From assembly GCA_017428945.1 (NCBI GenBank), contig JAFRPW010000013.1:1-64000 (forward strand): a DNA stretch of 64,000 nt, written 5' to 3'. This document shows, piece after piece, positions 44,643 through 53,422 of this stretch. The notes under the pieces were generated by a model, which searched no databases, was not told the origin of the DNA, and saw only the letters and a program-made list of their open reading frames with translations. Source of the DNA: Bacteroidales bacterium. GTDB lineage: Bacteria > Bacteroidota > Bacteroidia > Bacteroidales > UBA932. The stretch's first letter is position 1. Every line of letters starts with the position of its first letter. Position numbers and translations under genes: made by a program.

Positions 44643-47600
44643 ATGAAGCTTATTAAACTGATTCTAGCAACTGTGTTCCTTGCGCTGACAATTTGCATGT
44701 CGGCCCAGAACCAGCGCCAGCCGCTGTCCGGTGTGGTTTCCGACCCTGCCGGCCAGCCCGTGATAGGGGCGGTGGTAATGGTGACGGGAACCAACAATGC
44801 TGCGGTGACGGCCGCCGACGGCAGCTTCTCCCTCCGCATCCCCGCAGGAGACGCGGAACTGGAGGTGTCCTGCCTTGGCTACGTTACGCGCAGCGTCCAA
44901 GTATCTGACGGCCAGAAAAACATCTCGGTGGTTCTGGAAGAGGACAATATGGTCCTTGAAGAGACCGTCGTGGTGGGTTACGGAGTCCAGAAGAAAGTGA
45001 ACCTCACCGGAGCGGTAACCGCCGTAGAAACCAAGGACCTTCAGGACCGTACCACCCACAGCCTCACCAATATGCTGCAGGGTGCGGTCCCCGGTCTCAA
45101 CATCACCACATCTTCCGGTAATCCCGGTTCGGCCGGTTCCCTCAACATCCGAGGCGTCACCTCCATCAACGAGGCCGATCCCCTGGTCCTCATCGACGGC
45201 ACGGAGGGAGATCTCTCCAGGGTTAACCCTTCCGATGTGGAGAATATATCCGTCATCAAGGATGCGTCCGCCGCGGCCATTTACGGAGCCCGTGCGGCGT
45301 ATGGCGTCATCCTGGTCACAACCAAGACGGGTGACGACAAGGGCGGAAAGGCCAAGGTGCGCTACAGCGGCCGCTGGGGCTGGGAAGAGCCCACGGTTTC
45401 CACGGACTTTGAAACCAGGGGCTACTGGTCTGTTTACACCGTGGACAAATTCTGGGCTACTGACGCCGGCAAGCAATACACTACGTACACTGCCCACGAC
45501 ATGGCCGAACTCCTTGCCCGCGTGAACGACGTCACGGAAGATCCCTCACGCCCCTGGGTCGTAGAGGAAGTGCGCAACGGCCGCAAGCAGTGGGTCTACT
45601 ACGCAAACACTGACTGGTACCACGAGCTGTATAACGACCAGCATCCGGTCCAGCAGCAGAATCTGTCCGTGACCGGCGGAAACAAGGAAGTGAAGTACTA
45701 CCTCTCGGCCGCTTATGACCGCCAGTCCGGTATCATCAGGATGAATCCGGACGTGTTCCAGAAGTACAACCTCAGGGCCAAGATAGATGCCAGGGTTAAC
45801 AAGTATGCACGCATTTCCAACAATACTGCGTTCTACAGTTCATCCTACAAATACCCTGGCGGGAGCAGCGTGCAGGATTCCTTCGCTTATGCATCCCGCC
45901 ACGCTCTTGCTTCCTTCCCTCTCAGGAACCCTGACGGCAGCTGGGTGTATGGTACTCCCATGATCAGTGGCAACTACAATGTCGCGAACGGCCGTCACCT
46001 GGTATTCGGAGACGGCAAGGCGCGTAACCAGCAGCTCCGCTCGGACTTCAGCAACACCACGGAACTGAAGGTCACGCCCACAAGGCACCTGACCCTGACG
46101 GCCAACTATACCTACAGGCTGTACCAGAACCGCAACCAGTACAGAAGCGTCAATTTCCAGTTCCGCCGTTACCCCGGTGCGGACTATGAGTACTATACCA
46201 CGGGCGCAGGCGAAGACGCCCTCCAGGAGGCTGTCACCACCAACCAGCGTCATACCGTGAACGCGTTCGGTACATACGACAACACTTTTGCCGACGCCCA
46301 TCACCTCACGGTCACAGCCGGTTTCAATGCAGAGGATTGGTCCAGCAAAGCCGTAGGCGCCCTGGGAAAGAATCTGTTGTCAGAGACCCTGAACGACCTC
46401 AACCTGGTCGGGCCCGATGCCACCGGCAATGTGATCACGGAAGTATCCGGCGGCCAGAACGAGTACGCAATTGCAGGTTTCTTCGGCCGTATCAATTATA
46501 ATTATAAGGAAAGGTATCTCCTTGAGGTCTCCGGCCGATACGACGGCACTTCGCGCTTCCGCAAAGGACATCAGTGGGGTTTCTTCCCTTCCGCATCCCT
46601 TGGTTGGAGGGTGTCGGAAGAACCGTTCTTCCGTCCCGTCCGCAGGGCTGTCGACAACCTTAAGTTCCGCGTCTCCTACGGCAACCTTGGCAACCAGGTG
46701 GTCCGCACATCGTCCGGAGCCCAGAACTACTATGCCTACCTCCGCAAAATCTCCATAAATGATTTCGAAGGGTATTCCTTCGGCGAGGGCACCACCATGG
46801 GTAAATACGCCACCCTGGGAGCCCCTGTGGACGCCAATCTCACCTGGGAGACCGCGGAGCAGTATAATGCCGGCCTGGATTTCGCCGCCCTGAACAACCG
46901 TCTCACCTTTACGGGAGAAATCTACAGGCGCAATACCCTGAATATGCTCACGGCGGGTCCTGACCTCCCTGCCGTATACGGCGCCGGCTCCCCGCAGACC
47001 AATGCGGCAGACCTGAAGACAACCGGCTACGAACTCTCGCTTGGCTGGAAAGACCAGTTCAAACTCTTCGGTCACCCCTTCGGCTACGGCGTCAGGGGAA
47101 CCCTGAGCGATTTCCGCTCCTATATCACCCGCTACAACAACCCCACCTACTCTCTTGCAATGGCCTACTACAAGGGCATGCGCATAGGCGAAATCTGGGG
47201 CTTCGAGGTGGACGGACTCTTTGCCACCGACGAGGAAGCGCAGCAATATACCACCCAGGTTCTGGACTGCAGCGGCTATATCTCCAGCCGTATGACCGGC
47301 GGCTTCCTGGCGGGCGACCTCCGTTACGTAGACCTGGACAACGACGGCCATTACCAGATTGACGCCGACGGCCATTTCGTCCTGGACGAGAACGGCAACA
47401 AGATACTCCTTCCGGAAGACCAGTGGAGGGTGAACACCCTGAGCCTTGGCAGCAACACGGTGGATGATCCCGGCGACCGCAAGATCCTTGGCAACGCCCT
47501 TCCCAGCCTGCAGTATGGCTTTACTTTCACTGCGGACTATCTTGGATTCGACATGTCCGCCTTCTTCCAGGGAACGGGAGACCATTACTGGTATCCTGCA

Positions 47601-48038
47601 GGCATGAACTATATGTTCTGGGGCCCGTACAGCTATCCGTACGTGTCCTTCCTGCAGCGTGACTTCATAGACAGGGTGTGGTCCGAAGAAAACCCGGACA
47701 CCTATTTCCCGCGTCCCCGCGCTTATTCTTCCACCGGCGGCGAACTCTCAAAGGTGAACAGCCGCTACCTTCAGAACATACGCTACCTGCGTTTCAAGAA
47801 TCTCACCGTGGGATATTCACTTCCCGCAGCACTCACAAGGAAAGCCGGACTGGAAAAGGTCCGCGTATACTTCTCCGGAGAAAACCTGGCCTACTGGTCG
47901 CCTCTTAAGAAGTACACAAGGTACCTTGATCCGGAATCGGCCTACACCAGGGACGGAACCGGCAACTCTGCCGCCCAGGACCATATGAGCTATCCATGGC
48001 AGAAGACCTATATGTTCGGCATTGACATAACTTTCTGA
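44643..48038 (+). CDS. SusC/RagA family TonB-linked outer membrane transporter
   Basis: A 1131-residue protein: signal peptide 1-21, carboxypeptidase-like domain (LSGVVSDPAGQPVIGAVV...), TonB-box-like VVVGYGVQ (about 105), plug (LTNMLQGAVPGLNI, NIRGVTS) and a 22-strand barrel ending in the aromatic YMFGIDITF. With SusD it imports oligomers across the outer membrane using TonB energy. Normal in length. The ligand cannot be read from the sequence; neighbours suggest a phosphate- or acyl-decorated compound. Confidence 0.93.
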   Translation: MKLIKLILATVFLALTICMSAQNQRQPLSGVVSDPAGQPVIGAVVMVTGTNNAAVTAADGSFSLRIPAGDAELEVSCLGYVTRSVQVSDGQKNISVVLEEDNMVLEETVVVGYGVQKKVNLTGAVTAVETKDLQDRTTHSLTNMLQGAVPGLNITTSSGNPGSAGSLNIRGVTSINEADPLVLIDGTEGDLSRVNPSDVENISVIKDASAAAIYGARAAYGVILVTTKTGDDKGGKAKVRYSGRWGWEEPTVSTDFETRGYWSVYTVDKFWATDAGKQYTTYTAHDMAELLARVNDVTEDPSRPWVVEEVRNGRKQWVYYANTDWYHELYNDQHPVQQQNLSVTGGNKEVKYYLSAAYDRQSGIIRMNPDVFQKYNLRAKIDARVNKYARISNNTAFYSSSYKYPGGSSVQDSFAYASRHALASFPLRNPDGSWVYGTPMISGNYNVANGRHLVFGDGKARNQQLRSDFSNTTELKVTPTRHLTLTANYTYRLYQNRNQYRSVNFQFRRYPGADYEYYTTGAGEDALQEAVTTNQRHTVNAFGTYDNTFADAHHLTVTAGFNAEDWSSKAVGALGKNLLSETLNDLNLVGPDATGNVITEVSGGQNEYAIAGFFGRINYNYKERYLLEVSGRYDGTSRFRKGHQWGFFPSASLGWRVSEEPFFRPVRRAVDNLKFRVSYGNLGNQVVRTSSGAQNYYAYLRKISINDFEGYSFGEGTTMGKYATLGAPVDANLTWETAEQYNAGLDFAALNNRLTFTGEIYRRNTLNMLTAGPDLPAVYGAGSPQTNAADLKTTGYELSLGWKDQFKLFGHPFGYGVRGTLSDFRSYITRYNNPTYSLAMAYYKGMRIGEIWGFEVDGLFATDEEAQQYTTQVLDCSGYISSRMTGGFLAGDLRYVDLDNDGHYQIDADGHFVLDENGNKILLPEDQWRVNTLSLGSNTVDDPGDRKILGNALPSLQYGFTFTADYLGFDMSAFFQGTGDHYWYPAGMNYMFWGPYSYPYVSFLQRDFIDRVWSEENPDTYFPRPRAYSSTGGELSKVNSRYLQNIRYLRFKNLTVGYSLPAALTRKAGLEKVRVYFSGENLAYWSPLKKYTRYLDPESAYTRDGTGNSAAQDHMSYPWQKTYMFGIDITF

Positions 48039-48052
48039 TGGAGGACAAGAAA

Positions 48053-49882
48053 ATGAAAAGAATTCTTATACCCGCTATAGCAATGGTTATGTGCCTTGTC
48101 TCCTGCGACAAGTTCCTTGACAGGACCCCCAAGGCAACAATGGCGCCGGAAAACTATTTCCGTGACGCAACCGACCTCCAGCTGTTTTCCAATTCCTTCT
48201 ATAACAACCTGCTCACAAAGGAACCATACTCCGAGCAGAGCGACCACATGGTCTGCCTCAACCTCAGCGCAGTCATGCGTGGAGGCAACAACCGTACGGT
48301 ACCCAACTCCGGCGGCGGCTGGGGCAGCGGCAGCGGTGCATGGGGAGACCTCCGCAAGATGAACACGCTGCTGGAATATATAGACCTGTGCGAAGACAAG
48401 GATGCGGTGGTGAAATACACAGCCCTCACGCGCTTTTTCCGCGCCTACTTCTATTTCAATATGATAAAGCGCTTCGGCGATGTCCCGTGGATAGACCGGC
48501 AGCTGGAATCCGACTCGGAAGAACTCTACCGTCCCCGTGACAGCCGTGAAGTTGTGATGGGACATATGCTGGAAGACATAGACTACGCCATTGAGAATCT
48601 TCCTGCAGGCGTCAGCACGTACCGCGTCAACCGCTGGACAGCCCTTGCCCTCAAGGCCAGGTTCTGCCTCTTCGAGGGAACCTTCCGCAAGTACCATGAC
48701 CCGGCAAGCTATCCCAAGATGTACGTGGAACCCCTTCCCGAGGGCAGCCGCTCAGCTTCGGATTACCTTACCCTTGCAGCCCAGGCCGCTTCCGAGATAA
48801 TGGACAACGGCCCCTACAAGCTTGCTGACGTGGCAGACTACCGTCTTCTCTTTGCAAACGTGGACGCAAACAAGGACGAGTTCATCCTTGCCATCAAGAA
48901 CGACCAGAGTCTCCAGATATGCAACAATGCAACCGCCTTTGCCGTTATGTCCACACAGGGAACTCCCGGTTTCACAAGGAAATTCATCGCCGGTGTCCTG
49001 ATGGCCGACGGTACCCGTTTTACGGACAAGCCCGGCTGGGAGACCATGCAGTTCGTCGACGAGATGGCCGGCAGGGATCCCCGTCTGGCCGCCATTACGG
49101 TTGGCCCCGGCTGCGTCTGGCTTGGAGACGAAGCCGTCTCCGCACCTGACCTCGGATGCAGCGTCACAGGCTACCAGGTCCAGAAGTTCGTCATGGACAA
49201 GACCCTGCCTGAATGGGGACGTGTAGACAAATCCTATAACGATATGCCCGTATTCCGCTATGCCGAGGTTCTCCTGAACTATGCAGAGGCAAGAGCTGAA
49301 CTTGGCACCATCACCCAGGAAGACCTTGACAATACGGTGAACAAGCTCCGTGACCGTGCGGGTATGACCGCGCATCTGAATCTGGAAGCCGCCAATGCGG
49401 ATCCGGATCCCTTCCTTTCCGGCGAGCCTTACGGATACAGGAATGTCTCCGGTGCCAACAAGGGCGTTATCCTTGAAATCCGCCGCGAGCGTGCTCTGGA
49501 ACTTGCTATGGAAGGCTTCCGCCTTACGGACCTTATACGCTGGCGCGAGGGCAAATGCCTTGAACAGCCCATCTGCGGAATGTATTTCCCCGGAGTGGGC
49601 AAGTACGACCTCTCCGGCGACGGAACCCCGGACATCAACATCTGGACCGGCACCAATCCCAAGAGCAAGGACATGGTTGACTTTGAACTTGGCGTATCCA
49701 CCGGAATTGTACTTACGGAGGGTACCAAGGGCAACATCTACCACCACGCCGGCATAGAGCGCAGTTTCGACGAAGGCCGCGATTACTATTATCCCATTCC
49801 CACCAAGGAGCGTCAGCTGTACCACAACAAGGGTGTGCTGCTGAAGCAGAATCCCGGTTGGGTGGACGGACTCAGTTACTAA
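48053..49882 (+). CDS. SusD/RagB family nutrient-binding outer membrane lipoprotein
   Basis: A 609-residue lipoprotein with lipobox LVSC and the SusD start CDKFLDRTPKATMAPENYF. Helical TPR-like repeats and the C-terminal LELAMEGFRLTDLIRWREGK and YPIPTKERQLYHN blocks are diagnostic. It forms the lid on the SusC barrel. The ATG at 48038 overlaps the susC stop, but GGAGG precedes the ATG at 48053, which starts the signal peptide directly; this is one of the few Shine-Dalgarno-like sites in the window. Confidence 0.92.
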   Translation: MKRILIPAIAMVMCLVSCDKFLDRTPKATMAPENYFRDATDLQLFSNSFYNNLLTKEPYSEQSDHMVCLNLSAVMRGGNNRTVPNSGGGWGSGSGAWGDLRKMNTLLEYIDLCEDKDAVVKYTALTRFFRAYFYFNMIKRFGDVPWIDRQLESDSEELYRPRDSREVVMGHMLEDIDYAIENLPAGVSTYRVNRWTALALKARFCLFEGTFRKYHDPASYPKMYVEPLPEGSRSASDYLTLAAQAASEIMDNGPYKLADVADYRLLFANVDANKDEFILAIKNDQSLQICNNATAFAVMSTQGTPGFTRKFIAGVLMADGTRFTDKPGWETMQFVDEMAGRDPRLAAITVGPGCVWLGDEAVSAPDLGCSVTGYQVQKFVMDKTLPEWGRVDKSYNDMPVFRYAEVLLNYAEARAELGTITQEDLDNTVNKLRDRAGMTAHLNLEAANADPDPFLSGEPYGYRNVSGANKGVILEIRRERALELAMEGFRLTDLIRWREGKCLEQPICGMYFPGVGKYDLSGDGTPDINIWTGTNPKSKDMVDFELGVSTGIVLTEGTKGNIYHHAGIERSFDEGRDYYYPIPTKERQLYHNKGVLLKQNPGWVDGLSY

Positions 49883-49900
49883 CCTTAAGGAACGCTCATT

Positions 49901-52900
49901 ATGAAAACTATCAATATATTCAAGATTATGGCAGCCGTGGCCGTCGGAGCGCTTCTTGCGGGCTGTGAGCAGCAGGAAGAGGACCAGCAGGCCAGAGCCG
50001 TAGCAGCAGGTGAGACATATCTGGAATTTGCATCCAAGGGAGCAGGGGAGCAGACCGTTCCCATTTACTCTGACGGCGACTGGGCCGTTGACGTGGACAG
50101 CGACTGGATATCGGTGTCTCCGATGACCGGAACCGGTATGGGTTCCATCACCGTGACTGTCACGGACAACCTGACCGGTGGAAAGGAAGACCTTCCCCGT
50201 AACGGAAAGATTACCGTCCAGGGCGGCTCTGTCCTGCGCAATGCCGTCATTACCGTACATCAGGACGGTGATACCTACAAGGGTGTACAGGAGTATACCC
50301 TGACGCAGATTCAGGCCCTGGATGACGATGCCGTCGGCAAAATCCCGGAAGCCACGGTAGTGGCCGTGACCAAGGGGGGATTCGTGCTGGCCGATAAAGC
50401 GGCTTACCTGTATGTGAAAGGCGCCCGCGAGGTAAAAGCCGGCGACGTGGTGTCCCTGAACGGTGCCAAGACCACACTTTACAGCACGCCTGCCTTCCTT
50501 GTGGACGAGCTGGAAGTGAAAAATAGCCAGGACATCGTATACCCTGAGGCTCCGGACATGACGGATCAGCTGGGCTCCTATAAGGGCGGCGTGGTTTATG
50601 CCAGCCTGAGGGGCTCCATGGTGAACGGCGTTCTCAAAGTGGGGAAAGCCAATGTACAGGTGCTGGAACCCATTGATGAGGTCGGCCTGGATGAAGTTGA
50701 CCTTCACAAGGTCACGCTCACCGGCTATGCCGTGGGCGTGAGCGGTGCCACAGGCTACTTCGTGGCCGTTTCCGTGTCCGATGAAGGGGCCGACGAAGCA
50801 CTGGTCCCCTATCCGCTCCGCTGGGCCATCGGCAAGGACCTTAACTACAGCAACGACACGTTCAACAACGACAACCCTCGCATAGACCCCGTCCAGGGTA
50901 TCGGCTATATAGAGTATGTGCCTTACGACCTGGAGAACACCAATGCCCAGGGAAACTACAAACTTGACGTCCAGGCCAGTAATCCGCGCGTCACAGGACC
51001 GTGGGTCAACGACTACTGGCTGTTCTACGGCAACGGTGCCATCAAGGCCGGTACGGAGGTGCAGATAGCCTTCGAGATGCGTTCTTCCAAGTGGGGCCAG
51101 AAGTTCTGGCTGCTGGAGTATCTTGACGGCGACCAGTGGCTGCCGGCCGGAACGCCGCAAACCTCCACGGAACCCGGTGAGGAAGTGTTCTACACCTGTG
51201 CCACCAATATTGACGGCGCCACCAACCAGCCCGTGATGGAAACCATCCGCTTCCGCCGGAACAACGACCATCTGCAGATCCGTCTGCGCTGCGTGGTTAA
51301 CTGGAGAGGCGGCGGAGACCCCATGTCTCCCTGCCGTTCCACGGCATCGTCCCGCCTGTCCATCACCAATGTGGACGACGATACCTATCGGCCTTCCGTC
51401 CTTATTCTGAAGGAAGGCGACGGCGTGGAGAAAGACCCCGTGTACGCCAATATAGAGGTGTCGACGGACCTTCTCACCTTCAACGGAACGCCGGACGCTC
51501 CCAAGACCATAAAGGTAAAATCGGACTACGATTTCACCATTTCCACCTCTTACGACTGGCTCACCTTTGACGTGGCCGAGGGCCCTGCAGGGGAGGAGAC
51601 GGCCATAGCCGTAACCTGCGCGCCCAGCGAGCTCTCAGAGCTTCGTGAAGGCACCATCCGCATAGTCTCCGAGGATTCCGAGAAAGTGATTAACGTGGTG
51701 CAGAGCGCTGCTGGTCAGATGCTTGATCCGTTCATCAGCGTTTCTACAGGTAACCGCTTCGACATCCCGGCAACGGCAGGGTCCAAGGTCCTTACAATCC
51801 AGTCAAACGTGGAATTCCAGGCGGAATCCCTTGCCGATTGGATTACCCTTACCGCCCTGTCCACAAAGGGAATGGTAGACTGGACCGACTACGAGGTGGC
51901 ATATACCGCCAACGACCTTGAGACAGAGCGCACCGGCACGGTCCGTTTCTTCAATGCAGAGATGAATCTGGAATCCGTAGTGACCTTCGTTCAGGCCGGC
52001 AAGTCGCCCGATCCCGTATTGCCCGAAGGCGTATACTTCCAGGACGATTTTGAATGGCTGGCTCCCTGGACCGAGAGTGCACCTGACGACATTACTGCAA
52101 ACACTGTAGGCAGTTCCAAGAACATCTTCACCACAGCCGACCTTGCCGGCGCCCTTGCTGAGTTCCAGACCCGCGGCTACGGCTACATCTGGGGCTGGAA
52201 GGGCCAGGAATGGTCCGACGGCATCCCGGACAGTGGCAACAAGCAGACACTGTATGTGCTGAAGAATTACCTGAAGTTCGGCAAGACGGACTACAACTCT
52301 GGTATCATCCTTCCTGCGCTCTCTGCCATTGAAGGCACCGCGGACGTGGATCTCACGTTTGACTGGTGCTGGTGTATGACGGGTGGGAAGAAGCCCGACA
52401 CCATGACTCTTACCGTCACGGTGAGTGGCGGTGGAACCATTGCCTCCAGCGGCACTGAGACAAGTCCGAATATCGAGTCTTCCCAGCCCACGGAAGGTGA
52501 CCAGACGGTGCTTGAGTGGCAGCACGCCAGCGTCCGCATCCTGGGCGCCACGCCTTCCACCCGCATAACCATCCGTCCCACCAACTACGATCCTACGGTG
52601 TCCAACAGTGCCCGCCGTCAGAACCGCTGGTACCTGGACAACGTGAAGGTGGCAAAAGTAGAGAAGAAAGTCTACTTCAGGGAAGACTTCGAATGGCTTG
52701 CTCCCTGGACGGCATCGGCACCGGACGATGTTACCGCCAACAGCGTGGGCAGTTCCAAGAACATCTTCACCACGGCTGATCTTGCAGACGCTCTTGCTGA
52801 GCTCCAGACCCGCGGCTACGGCTACATCTGGGGCTGGAAGGACCAGCCGTGGTCTGACGGCACTCCGGACAACGGCAACAAGCAGACTATGTACGTGATG

Positions 52901-53299
52901 AAGAACTACCTGAAGTTCGGCAAGACGGACTACAACTCGGGTATCATCCTTCCTGCGCTCTCTGCCATTGAAGGCACCGCGGACGTGGACCTCACCTTTG
53001 ACTGGAGCTGGTGCATGACGGGTGGGAAGAAGCCCGACACCATGACTCTTACCGTCACGGTGAGCGGCGGAGGTACCATTGCCTCCAGCGGCACGGAGAC
53101 GAGTCCTGAGATAGAGTCCTCCCAGCCTACGGAAGGGGACCAGACGGTACTTGCATGGCAGCACGCCAGTGTCCGCATCCTCGGCGCTACGTCTTCCACC
53201 CGCATAACCATCCGTCCCACCAACTACGATCCCACGGTCTCCAACAGCGCCCGCCGTCAGAACCGCTGGTACCTGGACAACATAAAGGTGTCAGAATAG
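49901..53299 (+). CDS. large surface lipoprotein in SusE/F position (BACON-like, DUF5689-like, duplicated C-terminal module)
   Basis: A 1132-residue lipoprotein (LLAGC, Cys22). Order seen: BACON-like domain (about 30-125, with DGDWAVDVDSDWISVSPMTG), a DUF5689/OB-like region (about 130-280), a beta-sandwich-like region (300-500), two further BACON-like modules (about 520-710), and two nearly identical 213-residue modules (711-1132), each starting YF..DFEWLAPW and ending NRWYLDN.KV. Probably a surface glycan- or ligand-binding protein working with SusC/SusD. The last two modules look like jelly-roll binding domains. Confidence 0.8.
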   Translation: MKTINIFKIMAAVAVGALLAGCEQQEEDQQARAVAAGETYLEFASKGAGEQTVPIYSDGDWAVDVDSDWISVSPMTGTGMGSITVTVTDNLTGGKEDLPRNGKITVQGGSVLRNAVITVHQDGDTYKGVQEYTLTQIQALDDDAVGKIPEATVVAVTKGGFVLADKAAYLYVKGAREVKAGDVVSLNGAKTTLYSTPAFLVDELEVKNSQDIVYPEAPDMTDQLGSYKGGVVYASLRGSMVNGVLKVGKANVQVLEPIDEVGLDEVDLHKVTLTGYAVGVSGATGYFVAVSVSDEGADEALVPYPLRWAIGKDLNYSNDTFNNDNPRIDPVQGIGYIEYVPYDLENTNAQGNYKLDVQASNPRVTGPWVNDYWLFYGNGAIKAGTEVQIAFEMRSSKWGQKFWLLEYLDGDQWLPAGTPQTSTEPGEEVFYTCATNIDGATNQPVMETIRFRRNNDHLQIRLRCVVNWRGGGDPMSPCRSTASSRLSITNVDDDTYRPSVLILKEGDGVEKDPVYANIEVSTDLLTFNGTPDAPKTIKVKSDYDFTISTSYDWLTFDVAEGPAGEETAIAVTCAPSELSELREGTIRIVSEDSEKVINVVQSAAGQMLDPFISVSTGNRFDIPATAGSKVLTIQSNVEFQAESLADWITLTALSTKGMVDWTDYEVAYTANDLETERTGTVRFFNAEMNLESVVTFVQAGKSPDPVLPEGVYFQDDFEWLAPWTESAPDDITANTVGSSKNIFTTADLAGALAEFQTRGYGYIWGWKGQEWSDGIPDSGNKQTLYVLKNYLKFGKTDYNSGIILPALSAIEGTADVDLTFDWCWCMTGGKKPDTMTLTVTVSGGGTIASSGTETSPNIESSQPTEGDQTVLEWQHASVRILGATPSTRITIRPTNYDPTVSNSARRQNRWYLDNVKVAKVEKKVYFREDFEWLAPWTASAPDDVTANSVGSSKNIFTTADLADALAELQTRGYGYIWGWKDQPWSDGTPDNGNKQTMYVMKNYLKFGKTDYNSGIILPALSAIEGTADVDLTFDWSWCMTGGKKPDTMTLTVTVSGGGTIASSGTETSPEIESSQPTEGDQTVLAWQHASVRILGATSSTRITIRPTNYDPTVSNSARRQNRWYLDNIKVSE
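52031..53299 (+). repeat. tandem duplication of a 639-bp coding module
   Basis: 52031-52669 and 52670-53299 are direct in-frame copies with long stretches of identical DNA (for example around 52281-52340 and 52920-52979). Period is 639 bp, 213 codons. Differences are concentrated at loops and third positions, pointing to a recent duplication or ongoing homogenisation. Confidence 0.9.
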
Positions 53300-53333
53300 A
53301 TATAAGCGAACAACAATAATCACTCATGTCAAT

Positions 53334-53366
53334 GCCCCGCAGTCGTTAGACTTGCGGGGCTTATAT
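53334..53366 (+). terminator. intrinsic terminator of the SusC/SusD operon
   Basis: GCCCCGCAGTC pairs with GACTTGCGGGGC around GTTA (53334-53360), with one bulge, followed by a TTATATTGTTA tail. It separates the operon from gyrA. Confidence 0.85.
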
Positions 53367-53396
53367 TGTTATTTCCAATTCTTTTTCGTAACTTTG
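53366..53396 (+). promoter_or_regulatory. promoter TTG-N20-TAACTTTG of gyrA
   Basis: TTG (53366-53368), 20-nt spacer, TAACTTTG (53389-53396). The start codon is 26 nt downstream. The -33 element lies in the tail of the preceding terminator. Confidence 0.65.
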
Positions 53397-53422
53397 TATG
53401 TTTATAAGAACATACAAGAAAT

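Noticed and set aside
48752-51271. 839-residue leftward ORF opposite the SusD and surface lipoprotein genes
   Set aside because: Long antisense frames arise from GC-rich codon bias; the plus-strand genes have signal peptides and family signatures.
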